From positions 1 through 64,000 of the forward strand of contig JAJDWE010000038.1 of NCBI GenBank assembly GCA_022825725.1: DNA of 64,000 nt. Reading direction: 5' to 3'. Numbering within the stretch: position 1 is the stretch's first letter; every line of letters begins with the position of its first letter. A program made the position numbers and the translations under genes. Origin of the DNA: Gemmatimonadota bacterium. Its GTDB lineage: Bacteria; Gemmatimonadota; Gemmatimonadetes; Palauibacterales; Palauibacteraceae. The notes beneath the pieces are model-generated. The model saw nothing but the letters and a program-made list of their open reading frames with translations, was not told where the DNA came from and did no database searches. Shown here one piece after another: positions 25,304 to 34,820 of this stretch.

Positions 25304-26875
25304 ATGCTGGAATCCATCACCGTGCCGACGATGCTGTTGGCCATCGCGGGTCTCGTGGCGGGGGGCGTCGCAGGGATCCTTATCGAGCGACGGGGCCTGC
25401 GCCGGGCGCGCGGCCGCCTCGAGAGCGATGGGCGGGATATCATTGAATCCGCCCGGCTGGAGGCGGGCAGCCTCCGGAAGGCGGCGGAACTGGCGGGGCG
25501 CGAAGAGGCGCAACGTCTCCGGGAGGAATCGGCCAGAGAAGCGGAGCGCCGGCGCGCCGAACTGGAGCGGCTGGAGCAGCGGACGCTGGAGCGGACCGAG
25601 ACGCTCGAACAGAAGCTCGAGAAGATCGACCAGCGGCAGGAGCGGGTGGATCGGAGCCGCGAGCAGATCGAGGCGGAGCGTGGCGAACTCGACACGCGGG
25701 CGAAGGAACTCGTCGACCGCGAGCGGGAACTCGGAAGGCGCCTCGAGGAGATCGCGGGCATCAGCCGGGAAGCGGCGCGCCGCGAGTTGATCGGCCAGAT
25801 CCGCGACCAGGCGCGCGCGGACGCCGCACAGCACGTGCGGGAAGTCACCGAACGCGCCCGGAACGAGGCCGAGCGGGAAGCCCGCAAGATCATCTCCCAG
25901 GCGATCGAGAAGCTCTCCGTCGATCACTCCTCCGAAGCCGCCGTCTCCGTCGTCACCCTTCCCAGCGATGACATGAAGGGCCGGATCATCGGTCGGGAAG
26001 GCCGGAACATCCGGTCCTTCGAGGCCGCCACGGGCGTCGACGTGGTCGTGGACGATACGCCCGAGGCCGTCATCCTCTCCTGCTTCGACCCCGTCCGCCG
26101 CGAAGTCGCGCGGCTGGCGATGGATCGCCTCGTCGGCGACGGCCGGATCCACCCGGGCCGCATCGAGGAGGTCGTGGAGAAGGCGCAGGAAGATGTCCAG
26201 GCGACGATGCGGAAGGCGGCCGACGAGGTCCTGTACGAACTCGGTATCCACGACCTGCACCCGAAACTCCGCGAGGTTCTCGGCGTCCTCCGCTTCCGGA
26301 CCAGTTACGGGCAGAACCAGCTGCAGCACGCGCACGAGGTCGCGCTCATCGGCGCGACGATGGCGGCGGAACTGTCGCTCGATGCGCAGCTCGTGAAGCG
26401 AATGGGCCTGCTGCACGACATCGGCAAGGGGCTCACGCACGAGAAGGAGGGAAGCCACGTCGAGATCGGTTACGACCTGTGCAAGCAGTGCGGGGAGAAG
26501 GACGGCGTGCTGAACGCGATCCGCGCGCACCACGGCGAGGAACCCGCCCGCTATCCGGAGACCTTCCTCGTCACCGCGGCGGACGCGATCTCGGGCGCCC
26601 GCCCCGGCGCCCGGCGGGAGTCGTTTGAGCACTACGTGAAGCGGTTGGAGAAACTGGAGGAGATCGCGAGTTCGTGGGACGGGGTCGAGAAGGTCTACGC
26701 GATTCAGGCGGGGCGGGAGATCCGGATCATGGTGACCCCGGACAAGGTCTCCGACGAGGAGATGGCGAGGCTGTCCGAGCGGACGGCCCGCCGCATCGAG
26801 AACGAGTTGCAGTATCCGGGGCAGATCAAGGTCGTCGTCGTGCGGGAGTCGCGAACCGTGGACTTCGCGCGCTGA
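25304..26875 (+). CDS. rny: ribonuclease Y
   Basis: Membrane-anchored endoribonuclease that initiates mRNA decay. 523 residues from ATG 25304 (GGAG eight bases upstream); 19 upstream in-frame codons overlap the terminator and are rejected. One N-terminal membrane helix, a long charged coiled coil to about residue 200, a KH RNA-binding domain with GRIIGREGRNIRSFE, and an HD phosphohydrolase domain with LLHDIGKGL and a C-terminal RNase Y tail. Full length and apparently active. Confidence 0.97.
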   Translation: MLESITVPTMLLAIAGLVAGGVAGILIERRGLRRARGRLESDGRDIIESARLEAGSLRKAAELAGREEAQRLREESAREAERRRAELERLEQRTLERTETLEQKLEKIDQRQERVDRSREQIEAERGELDTRAKELVDRERELGRRLEEIAGISREAARRELIGQIRDQARADAAQHVREVTERARNEAEREARKIISQAIEKLSVDHSSEAAVSVVTLPSDDMKGRIIGREGRNIRSFEAATGVDVVVDDTPEAVILSCFDPVRREVARLAMDRLVGDGRIHPGRIEEVVEKAQEDVQATMRKAADEVLYELGIHDLHPKLREVLGVLRFRTSYGQNQLQHAHEVALIGATMAAELSLDAQLVKRMGLLHDIGKGLTHEKEGSHVEIGYDLCKQCGEKDGVLNAIRAHHGEEPARYPETFLVTAADAISGARPGARRESFEHYVKRLEKLEEIASSWDGVEKVYAIQAGREIRIMVTPDKVSDEEMARLSERTARRIENELQYPGQIKVVVVRESRTVDFAR

Positions 26876-26936
26876 CAACGGGCCGACAAGTGGGCCGGCA
26901 ACGGGCTAAACAGCGGGTTAACAACGGAGAGAACGG

Positions 26937-27854
26937 ATGACGGCGCAGCTCATCGACGGGAAGCGGATCGCGGCCGAGATCCGGGCGGAAGTGGCGGAAC
27001 GGACGCGGGGCCTTGCGGAGCGGGGGATCCGGCCCGGCCTCGGCGTCGTCCTCGTCGGCGACGATCCCGCCTCGCACGTTTACGTGCGGATGAAGACACG
27101 GGCCTGCAACGAGGCCGGAATCTACGCCCGCGACATCACGCCGCCCGCCGACGTCGGCCGCGCGGAGCTCCTCGGCATCGTCGATGAGCTGAATGCGGAT
27201 CCGGCCATCCACGGGATTCTCGTACAGCTCCCCCTGCCTCGACACCTCGACGAACGCGAGGTGACCGAGAGGATCGATCCGGCCAAGGACGTCGACGGAT
27301 TCCATCCCGTGAACCAGGGCCGAATGTCCCAGGGGGACGCGAGTGCGTTCCGCCCCGCCACGCCGGCCGGCGTGCAGGAACTCATCCGGAGGACCGGTGT
27401 GGAGACCTCCGGCGCCCACGTCGTCATCGTCGGCCGTTCGAATATCGTCGGCATGCCGATGTCCCAGATCATGCTCCAGAAGGAACCCGGGGCGAACGCC
27501 ACGGTGACCGTGGCCCACAGCCGGACCGCGGATCTCGGCGCCGTGACGCGCCAGGGGGAGATCCTCATCGTCGCCGTCGGCGTCCCCGGCATCGTCCGTG
27601 GCGACATGGTGCGGGAGGGGGCCGTCGTGATCGATGTGGGAGTGAACCGGGTGGACGACCCGACCACGGAGCGGGGCTATCGGCTTGTCGGCGATGTGGC
27701 GTTCGACGAGGCGGTCGAGCGCGCGAGCTGGATCACCCCGGTCCCCGGCGGTGTGGGGCCCATGACGATCGCCATGCTCCTCCGAAACACCGTGCGGTCG
27801 GCGGAGCGGACCGCACGCCTCGCTGCGGCGGGGACGGTGGCGGCGTCGGGTTGA
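26937..27854 (+). CDS. folD: bifunctional methylene-THF dehydrogenase / methenyl-THF cyclohydrolase
   Basis: Interconverts one-carbon folate forms using NADP. 305 residues. Signature segments are VGDDPASHVYVRMK (catalytic Tyr and Lys), HGILVQLPLPRHL, PVNQGRM, the NADP site VIVGRSNIVGMPM, and PVPGGVGPMTIAML at the C terminus. The 61 bases before it hold loosely repeated AACGGGC-like steps without evident function. It overlaps or abuts xseA. Confidence 0.96.
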   Translation: MTAQLIDGKRIAAEIRAEVAERTRGLAERGIRPGLGVVLVGDDPASHVYVRMKTRACNEAGIYARDITPPADVGRAELLGIVDELNADPAIHGILVQLPLPRHLDEREVTERIDPAKDVDGFHPVNQGRMSQGDASAFRPATPAGVQELIRRTGVETSGAHVVIVGRSNIVGMPMSQIMLQKEPGANATVTVAHSRTADLGAVTRQGEILIVAVGVPGIVRGDMVREGAVVIDVGVNRVDDPTTERGYRLVGDVAFDEAVERASWITPVPGGVGPMTIAMLLRNTVRSAERTARLAAAGTVAASG

Positions 27855-27856
27855 AC

Positions 27857-29161
27857 GTGACGCGTCAAGCCTCGCTGTTCGGCGCGGCGGAGGTCCGCGA
27901 TGGCCGCTCCCCGGAGGGAGCGATCACCGTGTCCGACCTGAACGAAGCCGCACGCGGCGCGCTGGAGAAGCGGTTCGGCGACCTCTGGGTCCGCGGCGAG
28001 GTGACGAACTGGACCCGCTCCTCCGTCGGGCACCGTTACTTCTCCCTCCGGGACCAGGAGCGCGACTCCAGCGTCGCGTGCGTATTCTTCCGCGGGGATG
28101 CATGGCGCCTGCCGGCGGATCCGGAGGACGGCATGGAGGTCTTCGTCCGCGGCCGTCCGACCCTTTACGCGCGGCAGGGCCGGTTCCAGTTGCGCGTACG
28201 CGCCATCGAGACGGCGGGCGAAGGGTTGTGGCGGATCGCCTTCGAGCGGCTCCGCCGGAAGCTCGCGGCGGAGGGCATGCTGGATCCGGAGCGCAAACGG
28301 GCGCTGCCCGCGTTCCCTCGCCGGGTGGGCGTCGTCACGTCGCGCAAGGGCGCAGCGCTTCACGACATCATCACCGTGCTCCGGCGGCGAGCCCCCTGGG
28401 TCGAGATCGTCGTGCGCCACTGCCGCGTGCAGGGCGAAGGCGCCGCCGACGAAGTGCGGGCCGCCCTCCAGCGTCTCGCCGACTGGAGCACCGGCGGTCC
28501 GGATCGGAAGCTCGACGCGATCCTCCTGAGCCGGGGCGGCGGGTCGGTGGAGGACCTGTGGTGCTTCAACGAGGAGGCGGCGGTTCGAGCGGTCGCGGCG
28601 AGTCCGGTGCCGGTGATCTGCGCCGTCGGTCACGAGATCGACGTGACGCTGTGCGAGTTGGTGGCCGACCTCCGGGCGCCGACGCCGTCCGCGGCCGCGG
28701 AACTCGCGGTGCCGGACATCCGGAGCGTACGTGCCTCGCTCGATACGGCCGGTCGAGGTCTGGCTCGCGGGCTGCGCCGGCTCATCACGCGCGGGAGCGA
28801 CCGGGTAGAAGCGCTCGCGCAACGCCTGCCGGCCTCCGCCGGACACGCGCGCGACGTCGCGAAGCTTCGCCTCGAGACCATGGCGGCCTACCTCCCGGCG
28901 GGGATGGAACGGGTGCTCGCCCGCTCGCGTACACGGCTCGCCGGACTGGCCGCCGCGCTCGACGCCCTGAGCCCGCTCGAGACCGTGGCCCGCGGCTACG
29001 CCGTCGCCACCGACCTCGAGGGACGCCGGCTCACGCGCATCGACGACTTCACGCCGAGCCAGCGCTTCCGCCTGCGGGTCAGGGGGGGACAGGTCGCGGC
29101 GACGACGGATACCGTGGAACGTGACCCGGCGAGGCCGGACGCCGGAGAGTCCGACGCATGA
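27857..29161 (+). CDS. xseA: exodeoxyribonuclease VII large subunit
   Basis: Catalytic subunit of the single-strand-specific exonuclease. 434 residues from GTG 27857; a TTG at 27851 overlapping the folD stop would add two residues. An N-terminal OB-fold (LWVRGEVTNWTRSSVGHRYF), the central nuclease core with VVTSRKGAALHDI, SRGGGSVEDLWCFNEE and AVGHEIDVTL, then a long helical region and ETVARGYAVAT at the C terminus. The stop overlaps the xseB ATG. Confidence 0.95.
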   Translation: MTRQASLFGAAEVRDGRSPEGAITVSDLNEAARGALEKRFGDLWVRGEVTNWTRSSVGHRYFSLRDQERDSSVACVFFRGDAWRLPADPEDGMEVFVRGRPTLYARQGRFQLRVRAIETAGEGLWRIAFERLRRKLAAEGMLDPERKRALPAFPRRVGVVTSRKGAALHDIITVLRRRAPWVEIVVRHCRVQGEGAADEVRAALQRLADWSTGGPDRKLDAILLSRGGGSVEDLWCFNEEAAVRAVAASPVPVICAVGHEIDVTLCELVADLRAPTPSAAAELAVPDIRSVRASLDTAGRGLARGLRRLITRGSDRVEALAQRLPASAGHARDVAKLRLETMAAYLPAGMERVLARSRTRLAGLAAALDALSPLETVARGYAVATDLEGRRLTRIDDFTPSQRFRLRVRGGQVAATTDTVERDPARPDAGESDA

Positions 29162-29439
29162 GCGAGCCTTCGACGGAGTTCGAATTCGAGACCGCGATCG
29201 AGGAACTGGAAGGGATCGTCGCGCGCCTCGACCGGGAGGGCATCGGCCTGGACGAGGCGATCGCCCTTTTCGAGCAGGGGATCGAGCGTCTCGGGGAGGC
29301 TCGGCGCTGGCTCGAGACGGCGAGCGGCCGGGTCGAGGAACTCATCGCTTCGTCGACGGGAAGACTGGAAGCGAAACCGCTGGAAGGGGTGGAAGCGCCG
29401 GACGGAAAGCCGGAGGACCGGCCGGACGGTGAACCGTGA
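29158..29439 (+). CDS. xseB: exodeoxyribonuclease VII small subunit
   Basis: 93 residues that bind along the helical region of XseA. The core EFETAIEELEGIVARLDREG and LDEAIALFEQGIERL is typical. The C-terminal 25 or so residues are a Pro/Asp/Gly tail not found in the minimal family. It is overlapped at both ends by xseA and the prenyltransferase gene. Confidence 0.95.
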   Translation: MSEPSTEFEFETAIEELEGIVARLDREGIGLDEAIALFEQGIERLGEARRWLETASGRVEELIASSTGRLEAKPLEGVEAPDGKPEDRPDGEP

Positions 29440-30341
29440 CTCGCGGGCTGCCGGAGCTGCGTGCCGCCATCGATGCGGAGCTGGAGGGCTGGCTGTCCGA
29501 AACGCTGCGCGGGGCGGCCCCGATCGCCGAACCCATTCGGTACGCCGTCCTCGCGAAGGGAAAGAGAATCCGGCCTCTCCTGTTCGTCGGGGCCTGGGAA
29601 GCTGCGGGCGGTGTCGCCGGGCCGCGCGCGGGAAACGGCGCGCGTGGGCTCCACCGCGTGGCGTTGGGACCCGAACTCGTCCACACGTATTCCCTGATCC
29701 ACGATGACCTGCCCTGCATGGACGACGACGACCTTCGCCGCGGGCGGCCGACAGTGCATGTCCGGTACGGGGAGCGCGCCGCGGTCATGACGGGTGCGGC
29801 GCTGCTTCCGCTCGCGATCCGCGCCGTTGCCGAGGGTGCGGCGGGGCTGAAGCTGCCGGACCCCGTCGCGAGCCGACTCATCGGCGTCCTCACCGGAGCG
29901 GCGGGCGGCGACGGCATGGTCGGTGGCCAACTCCTCGACCTCCTCGCCGAGAAGCAGAGTGTCAGCTTCGAGACGCTCGAGCGCATCCATCTCGGCAAGA
30001 CGGCGCGCCTCATCGCGGCCTGCTGCACGATGGGCGGCGTCGCGGCCCGCGCACCTGAGGACACGGTCGATCGGCTGACCCGCTTCGGGATTGCGATCGG
30101 ACTCGCGTTCCAGACGGTGGACGACATCCTCGACGTGACGGGCTCCTCGAGCCGCATGGGGAAGATCGGCGGGCGCGACGAGGCTCTGGGAAAGGCGACG
30201 ACACCATCGCTCCTCGGCCTGGAGGGGGCCAGAGCACGCGCGGAAGAGCTCGGCTGCGAGGCGCTGGGCGAGATTTCGCCGCTCGCGGGCGCGGACCGGC
30301 TGCGCGAAATCGGATGCCTCGTCCTCGAGCGCGACCGCTGA
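29436..30341 (+). CDS. ispA: short-chain polyprenyl diphosphate synthase (farnesyl/geranyl type)
   Basis: Condenses isopentenyl diphosphate with allylic diphosphates. 301 residues from a GTG overlapping the xseB stop (GTGA). Both aspartate-rich motifs are intact: HDDLPCMDDDDLRRGRPT near residue 90 and FQTVDDILD near residue 227. KGKRIRPLL and GGQLLDLL are also seen. Chain length cannot be fixed by eye, but xseB-ispA adjacency is typical of FPP synthases. dxs, often the next gene elsewhere, is not here. Confidence 0.92.
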   Translation: MTRGLPELRAAIDAELEGWLSETLRGAAPIAEPIRYAVLAKGKRIRPLLFVGAWEAAGGVAGPRAGNGARGLHRVALGPELVHTYSLIHDDLPCMDDDDLRRGRPTVHVRYGERAAVMTGAALLPLAIRAVAEGAAGLKLPDPVASRLIGVLTGAAGGDGMVGGQLLDLLAEKQSVSFETLERIHLGKTARLIAACCTMGGVAARAPEDTVDRLTRFGIAIGLAFQTVDDILDVTGSSSRMGKIGGRDEALGKATTPSLLGLEGARARAEELGCEALGEISPLAGADRLREIGCLVLERDR

Positions 30342-30348
30342 GCACCCC

Positions 30349-31257
30349 GTGAAGTTCTTTATCATCGGCAACGCCGATCACCCGGAACTGGAGCCGCTCC
30401 TTCACCGCGTCGAGCGGAGAGCGGACGAACTCGGGGTTTCGCTCGTCTTCGAACCGCCGCTCGCGACAAATGCCGGACGCGACTCCGTCGAGCCGGAGGA
30501 GATCGAAGCGGACATCGCCCTCGTCCTGGCCCTCGGCGGGGACGGGACGTTGCTGCGGGCGGCTCGCCTGGCGGCGCCCCGCGGGATCCCCGTGCTGGGC
30601 TGCAACCTCGGTCGGCTCGGCTTCCTCACGATGGTTTCGGAGGATGAACTCGAGGCGGCGATGTCGATGGTGGCGAGCGGGGACTACGCGCTCGAGAAGC
30701 GGATCGCCCTCCGCATCCGGGTGGTTCCGAACGGATCGAACGGGCCGGTCAAACGGAGCTTCTACGCGATCAACGACGCCGTCATTCACAAGAGCGGCTT
30801 CGCCCGCCTGATCGGCCTGCGCGTGCTGGCCGACGACGACGAAGTGGGACACTACAGCGCGGACGGTATCATCCTCGCCACCGCCACGGGCTCAACGGCC
30901 TACAGCCTTTCCGCCGGCGGCCCCATCGTCTCGCCGACGATGGAGGGCATCGTCGCGACGCCGATCTCGCCGCACACGCTTGCGGTGCGCCCGGTCGTGT
31001 TTTCCGGGGACACGAGAATCTCCGTCGAACTCCTCTCGGGGGACCACGACCTGCAGCTGACCGTCGACGGACAGCCCGGTTGTCGGCTCTCGGTCGGGGA
31101 CCGCGTGGAGGTCGCCCGATCGAGGCACCCCGTGGGTCTGGTCCGGCTCCCCGAGCACTCGTTCTTCACCGTCCTGAGGCGGAAGCTGCGGTGGGGCGAT
31201 GTCCGCGAGCACCCGACGCCCCCATCCGGGGGAGACGAGGAAGAGCCGGCGTGCTGA
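30349..31257 (+). CDS. nadK: NAD kinase
   Basis: Phosphorylates NAD to NADP. 302 residues from a GTG. The catalytic GGDGTLLRAAR is near residue 62, then NLGRLGFLTM, NDAVIHKSG, and the substrate site DGIILATATGSTAYSLSAGG. The extra C-terminal 20 residues are acidic. recN starts inside its last codons, a common nadK-recN pairing. Confidence 0.96.
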   Translation: MKFFIIGNADHPELEPLLHRVERRADELGVSLVFEPPLATNAGRDSVEPEEIEADIALVLALGGDGTLLRAARLAAPRGIPVLGCNLGRLGFLTMVSEDELEAAMSMVASGDYALEKRIALRIRVVPNGSNGPVKRSFYAINDAVIHKSGFARLIGLRVLADDDEVGHYSADGIILATATGSTAYSLSAGGPIVSPTMEGIVATPISPHTLAVRPVVFSGDTRISVELLSGDHDLQLTVDGQPGCRLSVGDRVEVARSRHPVGLVRLPEHSFFTVLRRKLRWGDVREHPTPPSGGDEEEPAC

Positions 31258-32915
31258 GGGAGCTTCGCGTCCGGAACTTCGCCGTCGTCGAGGAAGCCAC
31301 GCTTGAATTCGGACCGGGCCTCAGCGTGCTCAGCGGCGAGACCGGAGCCGGGAAATCCCTCCTCGTCGAAGCGCTCGCACTCCTCGTCGGAGGGCGGCCG
31401 TCTCCGGACATGATCCGGGCGGGCGCCGGGGCCGCGCGTATCGAGGGCCGCTTCGAGATCGAGGACGTCGACGGACTGCGGATGCTGTGCGAGGACGCCG
31501 GCGTCGATCAGGAAGATGGGTGGCTCATCCTGTGTCGCGAGTTGCGTCGCGAGGGTCGGCACCGGGCATGGGTGAACGGTTCGCCGTCCACGGCTCGACG
31601 GCTGCGCGAGTTCGGGAGCCGGCTCCTCGACCTGCACGGACAGCACGATCACCAGCGACTCCTCGACCGGGCCTGGCAGCGACGGATCCTGGACGCCTAT
31701 GGCCGGCACGAAGCGCTGGCCACCGAGACGGAGGCCGCGTACGAGGGCTTGCGCGCCATCGAGGGACGTCTCGAGGACACGCGCCGCGCCGCGCGCGAGG
31801 GGCGCGAACGGGCCGACTACCTGCGCTTCAAGCGGGACGAAATCGCCGGAGCCGGGCTCGAACCCGACGAGGATGAGGCGCTCGAGTCGGAGGCCCGCCG
31901 CCTCTCGCACTCCGAGGAGCTGATCGAACTCTCGGGCTCGCTCCACCACGGGCTGTACGAGGCCGAGGGTTCGCTCGTCGACCGGTTGGGCGAGTTCGCG
32001 GCTCGACTCGACCACCTCGTCTCGATCGACCACGAGGCGGGACCCTTCCGCGACCTGCTCGAGGCCGCGCTCCGCAACGTGGAGGAACTCGGGCGGAACC
32101 TGGCTCCCTACCGCGACTCGATCGAGCACGACCCTGGACGGCTCGACGAAATCCGTGTCCGGCAGGATCTCCTCTACCGCCTCAAGCGCAAGTACGGCGG
32201 CGCTCTGGAGGATGTGATCCGCGCGGGCGAGGAGGCCCGGCGTGAGCTGGAGACGCTGCGGGGCGCGGATGACGAGATCGAGCGTCTCGAGGCGGCGCGG
32301 GTCGCCGCCTCCGCCGAACTCGCCGCGCGGGCATCCGCACTCTCAGAGCGGCGCCGCGCATCGTCCAGGGCGCTCGCGGAAGCCGTGACCGCTGCGCTAC
32401 CGGAACTCGGTCTACGGGGCGGCCGCCTCGAGATCGCGCTCGAAGCGTACGGCGAGATCAGGGGGACCGGCGCCGAGCAGGTGGAGTTTCTCGTCTCCCT
32501 TAATCCGGGTTTCCCGCCAGCGCCGCTGCGGCGCGTTGCCTCGGGGGGAGAGATGAGCCGCCTCATGCTCGCGCTCGAGACCTCGCTCATCGAGGTGGAC
32601 GACCTGCCGGTGCTCGTGTTCGACGAGATCGATGCGGGGATCGGGGGCGAGGTGGCGCACCGGGTGGCGGCCCGGCTCGTGCGGCTTTCCGCCGCCCATC
32701 AGGTGCTCGTCGTCACGCATCTCGCGCAGATCGCGGCGCGCGCCGACGCCCACTACTCCGTCGGAAAGGTCGCGGAAGACGAAGGCGTGCGGACATCGGT
32801 TCGGGTCCTCACCGGCGGAGAACGCGTCCACGAAGTCGCCCGCATGCTCGGAGGCGACCCCGCCAGCCGCGCCTCGCGCGCCCATGCCGAGGAGCTGCTC
32901 GCCGGCCAGCTGTAG
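31251..32915 (+). CDS. recN: DNA repair protein RecN
   Basis: SMC-like ATPase acting at double-strand breaks. 554 residues from GTG 31251, overlapping the nadK stop. Walker A GETGAGKSLLVEA is near residue 29, with a DLHGQHDHQRLLD segment, a long coiled coil (about 150-350), ABC signature VASGGEMSRLMLALE, Walker B VLVFDEIDAGIGG and the H-loop VVTHLAQIA. Upstream in-frame codons lie within nadK and are rejected. Last gene of the run from thrS. Confidence 0.96.
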   Translation: MLRELRVRNFAVVEEATLEFGPGLSVLSGETGAGKSLLVEALALLVGGRPSPDMIRAGAGAARIEGRFEIEDVDGLRMLCEDAGVDQEDGWLILCRELRREGRHRAWVNGSPSTARRLREFGSRLLDLHGQHDHQRLLDRAWQRRILDAYGRHEALATETEAAYEGLRAIEGRLEDTRRAAREGRERADYLRFKRDEIAGAGLEPDEDEALESEARRLSHSEELIELSGSLHHGLYEAEGSLVDRLGEFAARLDHLVSIDHEAGPFRDLLEAALRNVEELGRNLAPYRDSIEHDPGRLDEIRVRQDLLYRLKRKYGGALEDVIRAGEEARRELETLRGADDEIERLEAARVAASAELAARASALSERRRASSRALAEAVTAALPELGLRGGRLEIALEAYGEIRGTGAEQVEFLVSLNPGFPPAPLRRVASGGEMSRLMLALETSLIEVDDLPVLVFDEIDAGIGGEVAHRVAARLVRLSAAHQVLVVTHLAQIAARADAHYSVGKVAEDEGVRTSVRVLTGGERVHEVARMLGGDPASRASRAHAEELLAGQL

Positions 32916-32950
32916 GGCCAGTCCGGCGTGGGCCATATCCGGCCGGATCG

Positions 32951-34612
32951 CTAGAAGATGCTGATCGGGAAGCGGAGTTCGGCTCCGTAGCGGAAAGAGG
33001 CCGGCGTCCGGCCCCCGGAGCCGGAGATCGCCCGGCGCAGCGAGATGCCGAACTGCCATGCGCCCCGTACGGGTTTTGCTCCGGCAATCAACTCCTCGAC
33101 GCTCCCGGCCTCGGCGAGATCGATGAGTAACCCGACCCCCAGTCGATGGCGCGTCTGCGCTCCCTCGGCCGCCAGCGTGTTCGGGTCCAGCCCCTCGACC
33201 ATCCCGACGAACTGATACGTGGGTGCGGGGAGCCGGAAGTAGTCGTACTCGATCCCTACGCTGAGGGCGGCGTTGAAGCGCAGGGAGGGACGCACCAGAA
33301 CCGCGATGTAGTCCCCCAGGTCCCGCCGCATCAGCGCCACCAGGTCCTCCTGGCCATAGGGGCGGTCCGGAGGGGTGAAGCGGAACGCGGCCTCGTCCGG
33401 GCGCTGCATCCCGTAGCGGGCGGAAGCGCGGATCATGAAGGTGCTCCCGAAGGCGATGTCCTGGTACAGCGCCAGTTCGATGTCGGTCTGGCCGTCCCCG
33501 ATCGGGATGTCCGCCGAATTCGTCGGATCTCCGAAGATCGTGAGGTTGCGGTTTCGGATGGGGAGTCGGGCGAGTGCGCCGACGCTCGTGCGCAGCCGAA
33601 TGCCGCGTTCCGAATCCGCGCCCGGCTCGGACCCCGCGCCCGCATCGCCGGCCGGCCCCGGAATCGGCGTTCGGCGCGTGATGCCGTCGATCAGGTTCAC
33701 GCGCAGGAAGACCTCCACTTCCCCCAGATCGAGTTCGTTCCGGCTGTCCCTCGGCAGGCGGTCGGCAAAGCCCTGGCTCAGGAAGTGCGTGTTGAAGTCA
33801 TCCTCCGTCGCGAACTCGGGCAGGGAGAGCTCCGGCAGCGTCAGGCCGAGCGCGTCGAACGCCGCCGCGTAGTCCGCGAAGCGTTGCGCCATCTGGGTCC
33901 CCGCCGCGCTGGAGGCGGTGGGAATCAGGGCTCCGGCGGCGGCCCGCCGCCCCAGCGTGGTGACGAAGTCCCGCGTGGCGTTCCGGAGCGCGATCGCTTC
34001 CTCGAGCGCGGTTCCCGTCAAAGAACCGCCCCCGATCAGCGAACCGAGATCGTCGAGCGCCGAGCGCGCGTCCAGGACAAAGGGCGCGCCGGCCTCGAAG
34101 GCCGCGCCGTTTCCGGTCACGGTCGCGGTGGAATCGAAGGCGAAGCCCACCGTCATGTCCGTGAGCGTGAAGGGGACCCGGGCTCCCACGCTGACCCAGT
34201 CGAGGAGACCCACCTCGACGCCGAGCCCGAGTCGGCGTATCTGCGCCCGCATCGCAGAGAAGTCGAGGCCGCCGAACGAGAAGTCGTCCTCGGTTACGGG
34301 TTCGAAGCCGAGGGCCTCCGCATCGGCATTGAGTTCCTGGATGAGAGCGAAGGGGGGAGGAAACATGCGGCGGGCGAGCGGACCGTCGAAGTGGGCGGCC
34401 AGCGGCTCGCGCTCCCCGTCGGCGGTCCCCGCGCTCGAGTCGAACGCGAATTGCTCGGTCCAGTTCAGCAGGGTCGGCTGGATGGTAAGCCACAGCTTCC
34501 CCTGCCTCGGCAGTCGCGCGTCGCTGAACTGCCCGGCGAGATGGATGGGAGCCGCGGCCGTAGAGACGAGGGCGAGAAGGATCGGAAGGGCGCGTAGGGT
34601 CGGCGAAGGCAT
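32951..34612 (-). CDS. predicted outer-membrane beta-barrel protein, family not recognised
   Basis: 553 residues from the ATG at 34612. The signal peptide (LPILLALVSTAAAPIHLAGQ, cleavage near residue 28) leads into alternating beta-type sequence. The protein ends in RFPISIF, a C-terminal phenylalanine as used by BAM substrates. Stretches such as GLGVEVGLLDWVSVGARVPF and VLVRPSLRFNAALSVGIEYD look like barrel strands. A middle section (about 185-270) is helical. The minus-strand frame continues upstream without a plausible start. It is convergent with recN and divergent from tRNA-Cys. Confidence 0.7.
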   Translation of the reverse strand: MPSPTLRALPILLALVSTAAAPIHLAGQFSDARLPRQGKLWLTIQPTLLNWTEQFAFDSSAGTADGEREPLAAHFDGPLARRMFPPPFALIQELNADAEALGFEPVTEDDFSFGGLDFSAMRAQIRRLGLGVEVGLLDWVSVGARVPFTLTDMTVGFAFDSTATVTGNGAAFEAGAPFVLDARSALDDLGSLIGGGSLTGTALEEAIALRNATRDFVTTLGRRAAAGALIPTASSAAGTQMAQRFADYAAAFDALGLTLPELSLPEFATEDDFNTHFLSQGFADRLPRDSRNELDLGEVEVFLRVNLIDGITRRTPIPGPAGDAGAGSEPGADSERGIRLRTSVGALARLPIRNRNLTIFGDPTNSADIPIGDGQTDIELALYQDIAFGSTFMIRASARYGMQRPDEAAFRFTPPDRPYGQEDLVALMRRDLGDYIAVLVRPSLRFNAALSVGIEYDYFRLPAPTYQFVGMVEGLDPNTLAAEGAQTRHRLGVGLLIDLAEAGSVEELIAGAKPVRGAWQFGISLRRAISGSGGRTPASFRYGAELRFPISIF

Positions 34613-34618
34613 CGCGCG

Positions 34619-34624
34619 AGTATA
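34619..34624 (-). promoter_or_regulatory. possible -10 for the outer-membrane protein gene
   Basis: TATACT read on the minus strand ends six bases before the ATG. If it is used, the transcript would be nearly leaderless; no ribosome site is visible. The -35 region (TTCTCC, 17 bases upstream) is weak. Confidence 0.3.
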
Positions 34625-34698
34625 GCAGCCCGGGGCGCGATGGAGAACCTTCCGCCGGTGGCGTCGGTGTGGTCGCTCCATTAGGCTGTGCGAACTCC

Positions 34699-34769
34699 GG
34701 CGCCGTGGCCGAGTGGTTAGGCAGGGGCCTGCAAAGCCCCCTACTCCGGTTCGAATCCGGACGGCGCCT
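34699..34769 (+). tRNA. tRNA-Cys (anticodon GCA)
   Basis: Full cloverleaf of 71 bases. The acceptor stem is GGCGCCG/CGGCGCC, the anticodon stem GGGGC/GCCCC, with loop CTGCAAA giving anticodon GCA at 34731-34733. The T loop is TTCGAAT. The discriminator is T, the known identity base for cysteine tRNA. The 3' CCA is not encoded. It lies 52 bases upstream of the antiporter start. Confidence 0.97.
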
Positions 34770-34820
34770 CTTTTTCCCTCGGGCGGCAGTGCTTTCCGGC
34801 GAAAGCGGGAGGAGAACGGG

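Noticed and set aside
26876-26936. Degenerate AACGGGC-like repeats before folD
   Set aside because: Copies are irregular, short and without dyad symmetry; no mechanism suggested.
34713-34820. N-terminal extension of the antiporter
   Set aside because: It would be translated from tRNA-Cys; the TTG with a strong ribosome site downstream fits the family N terminus.
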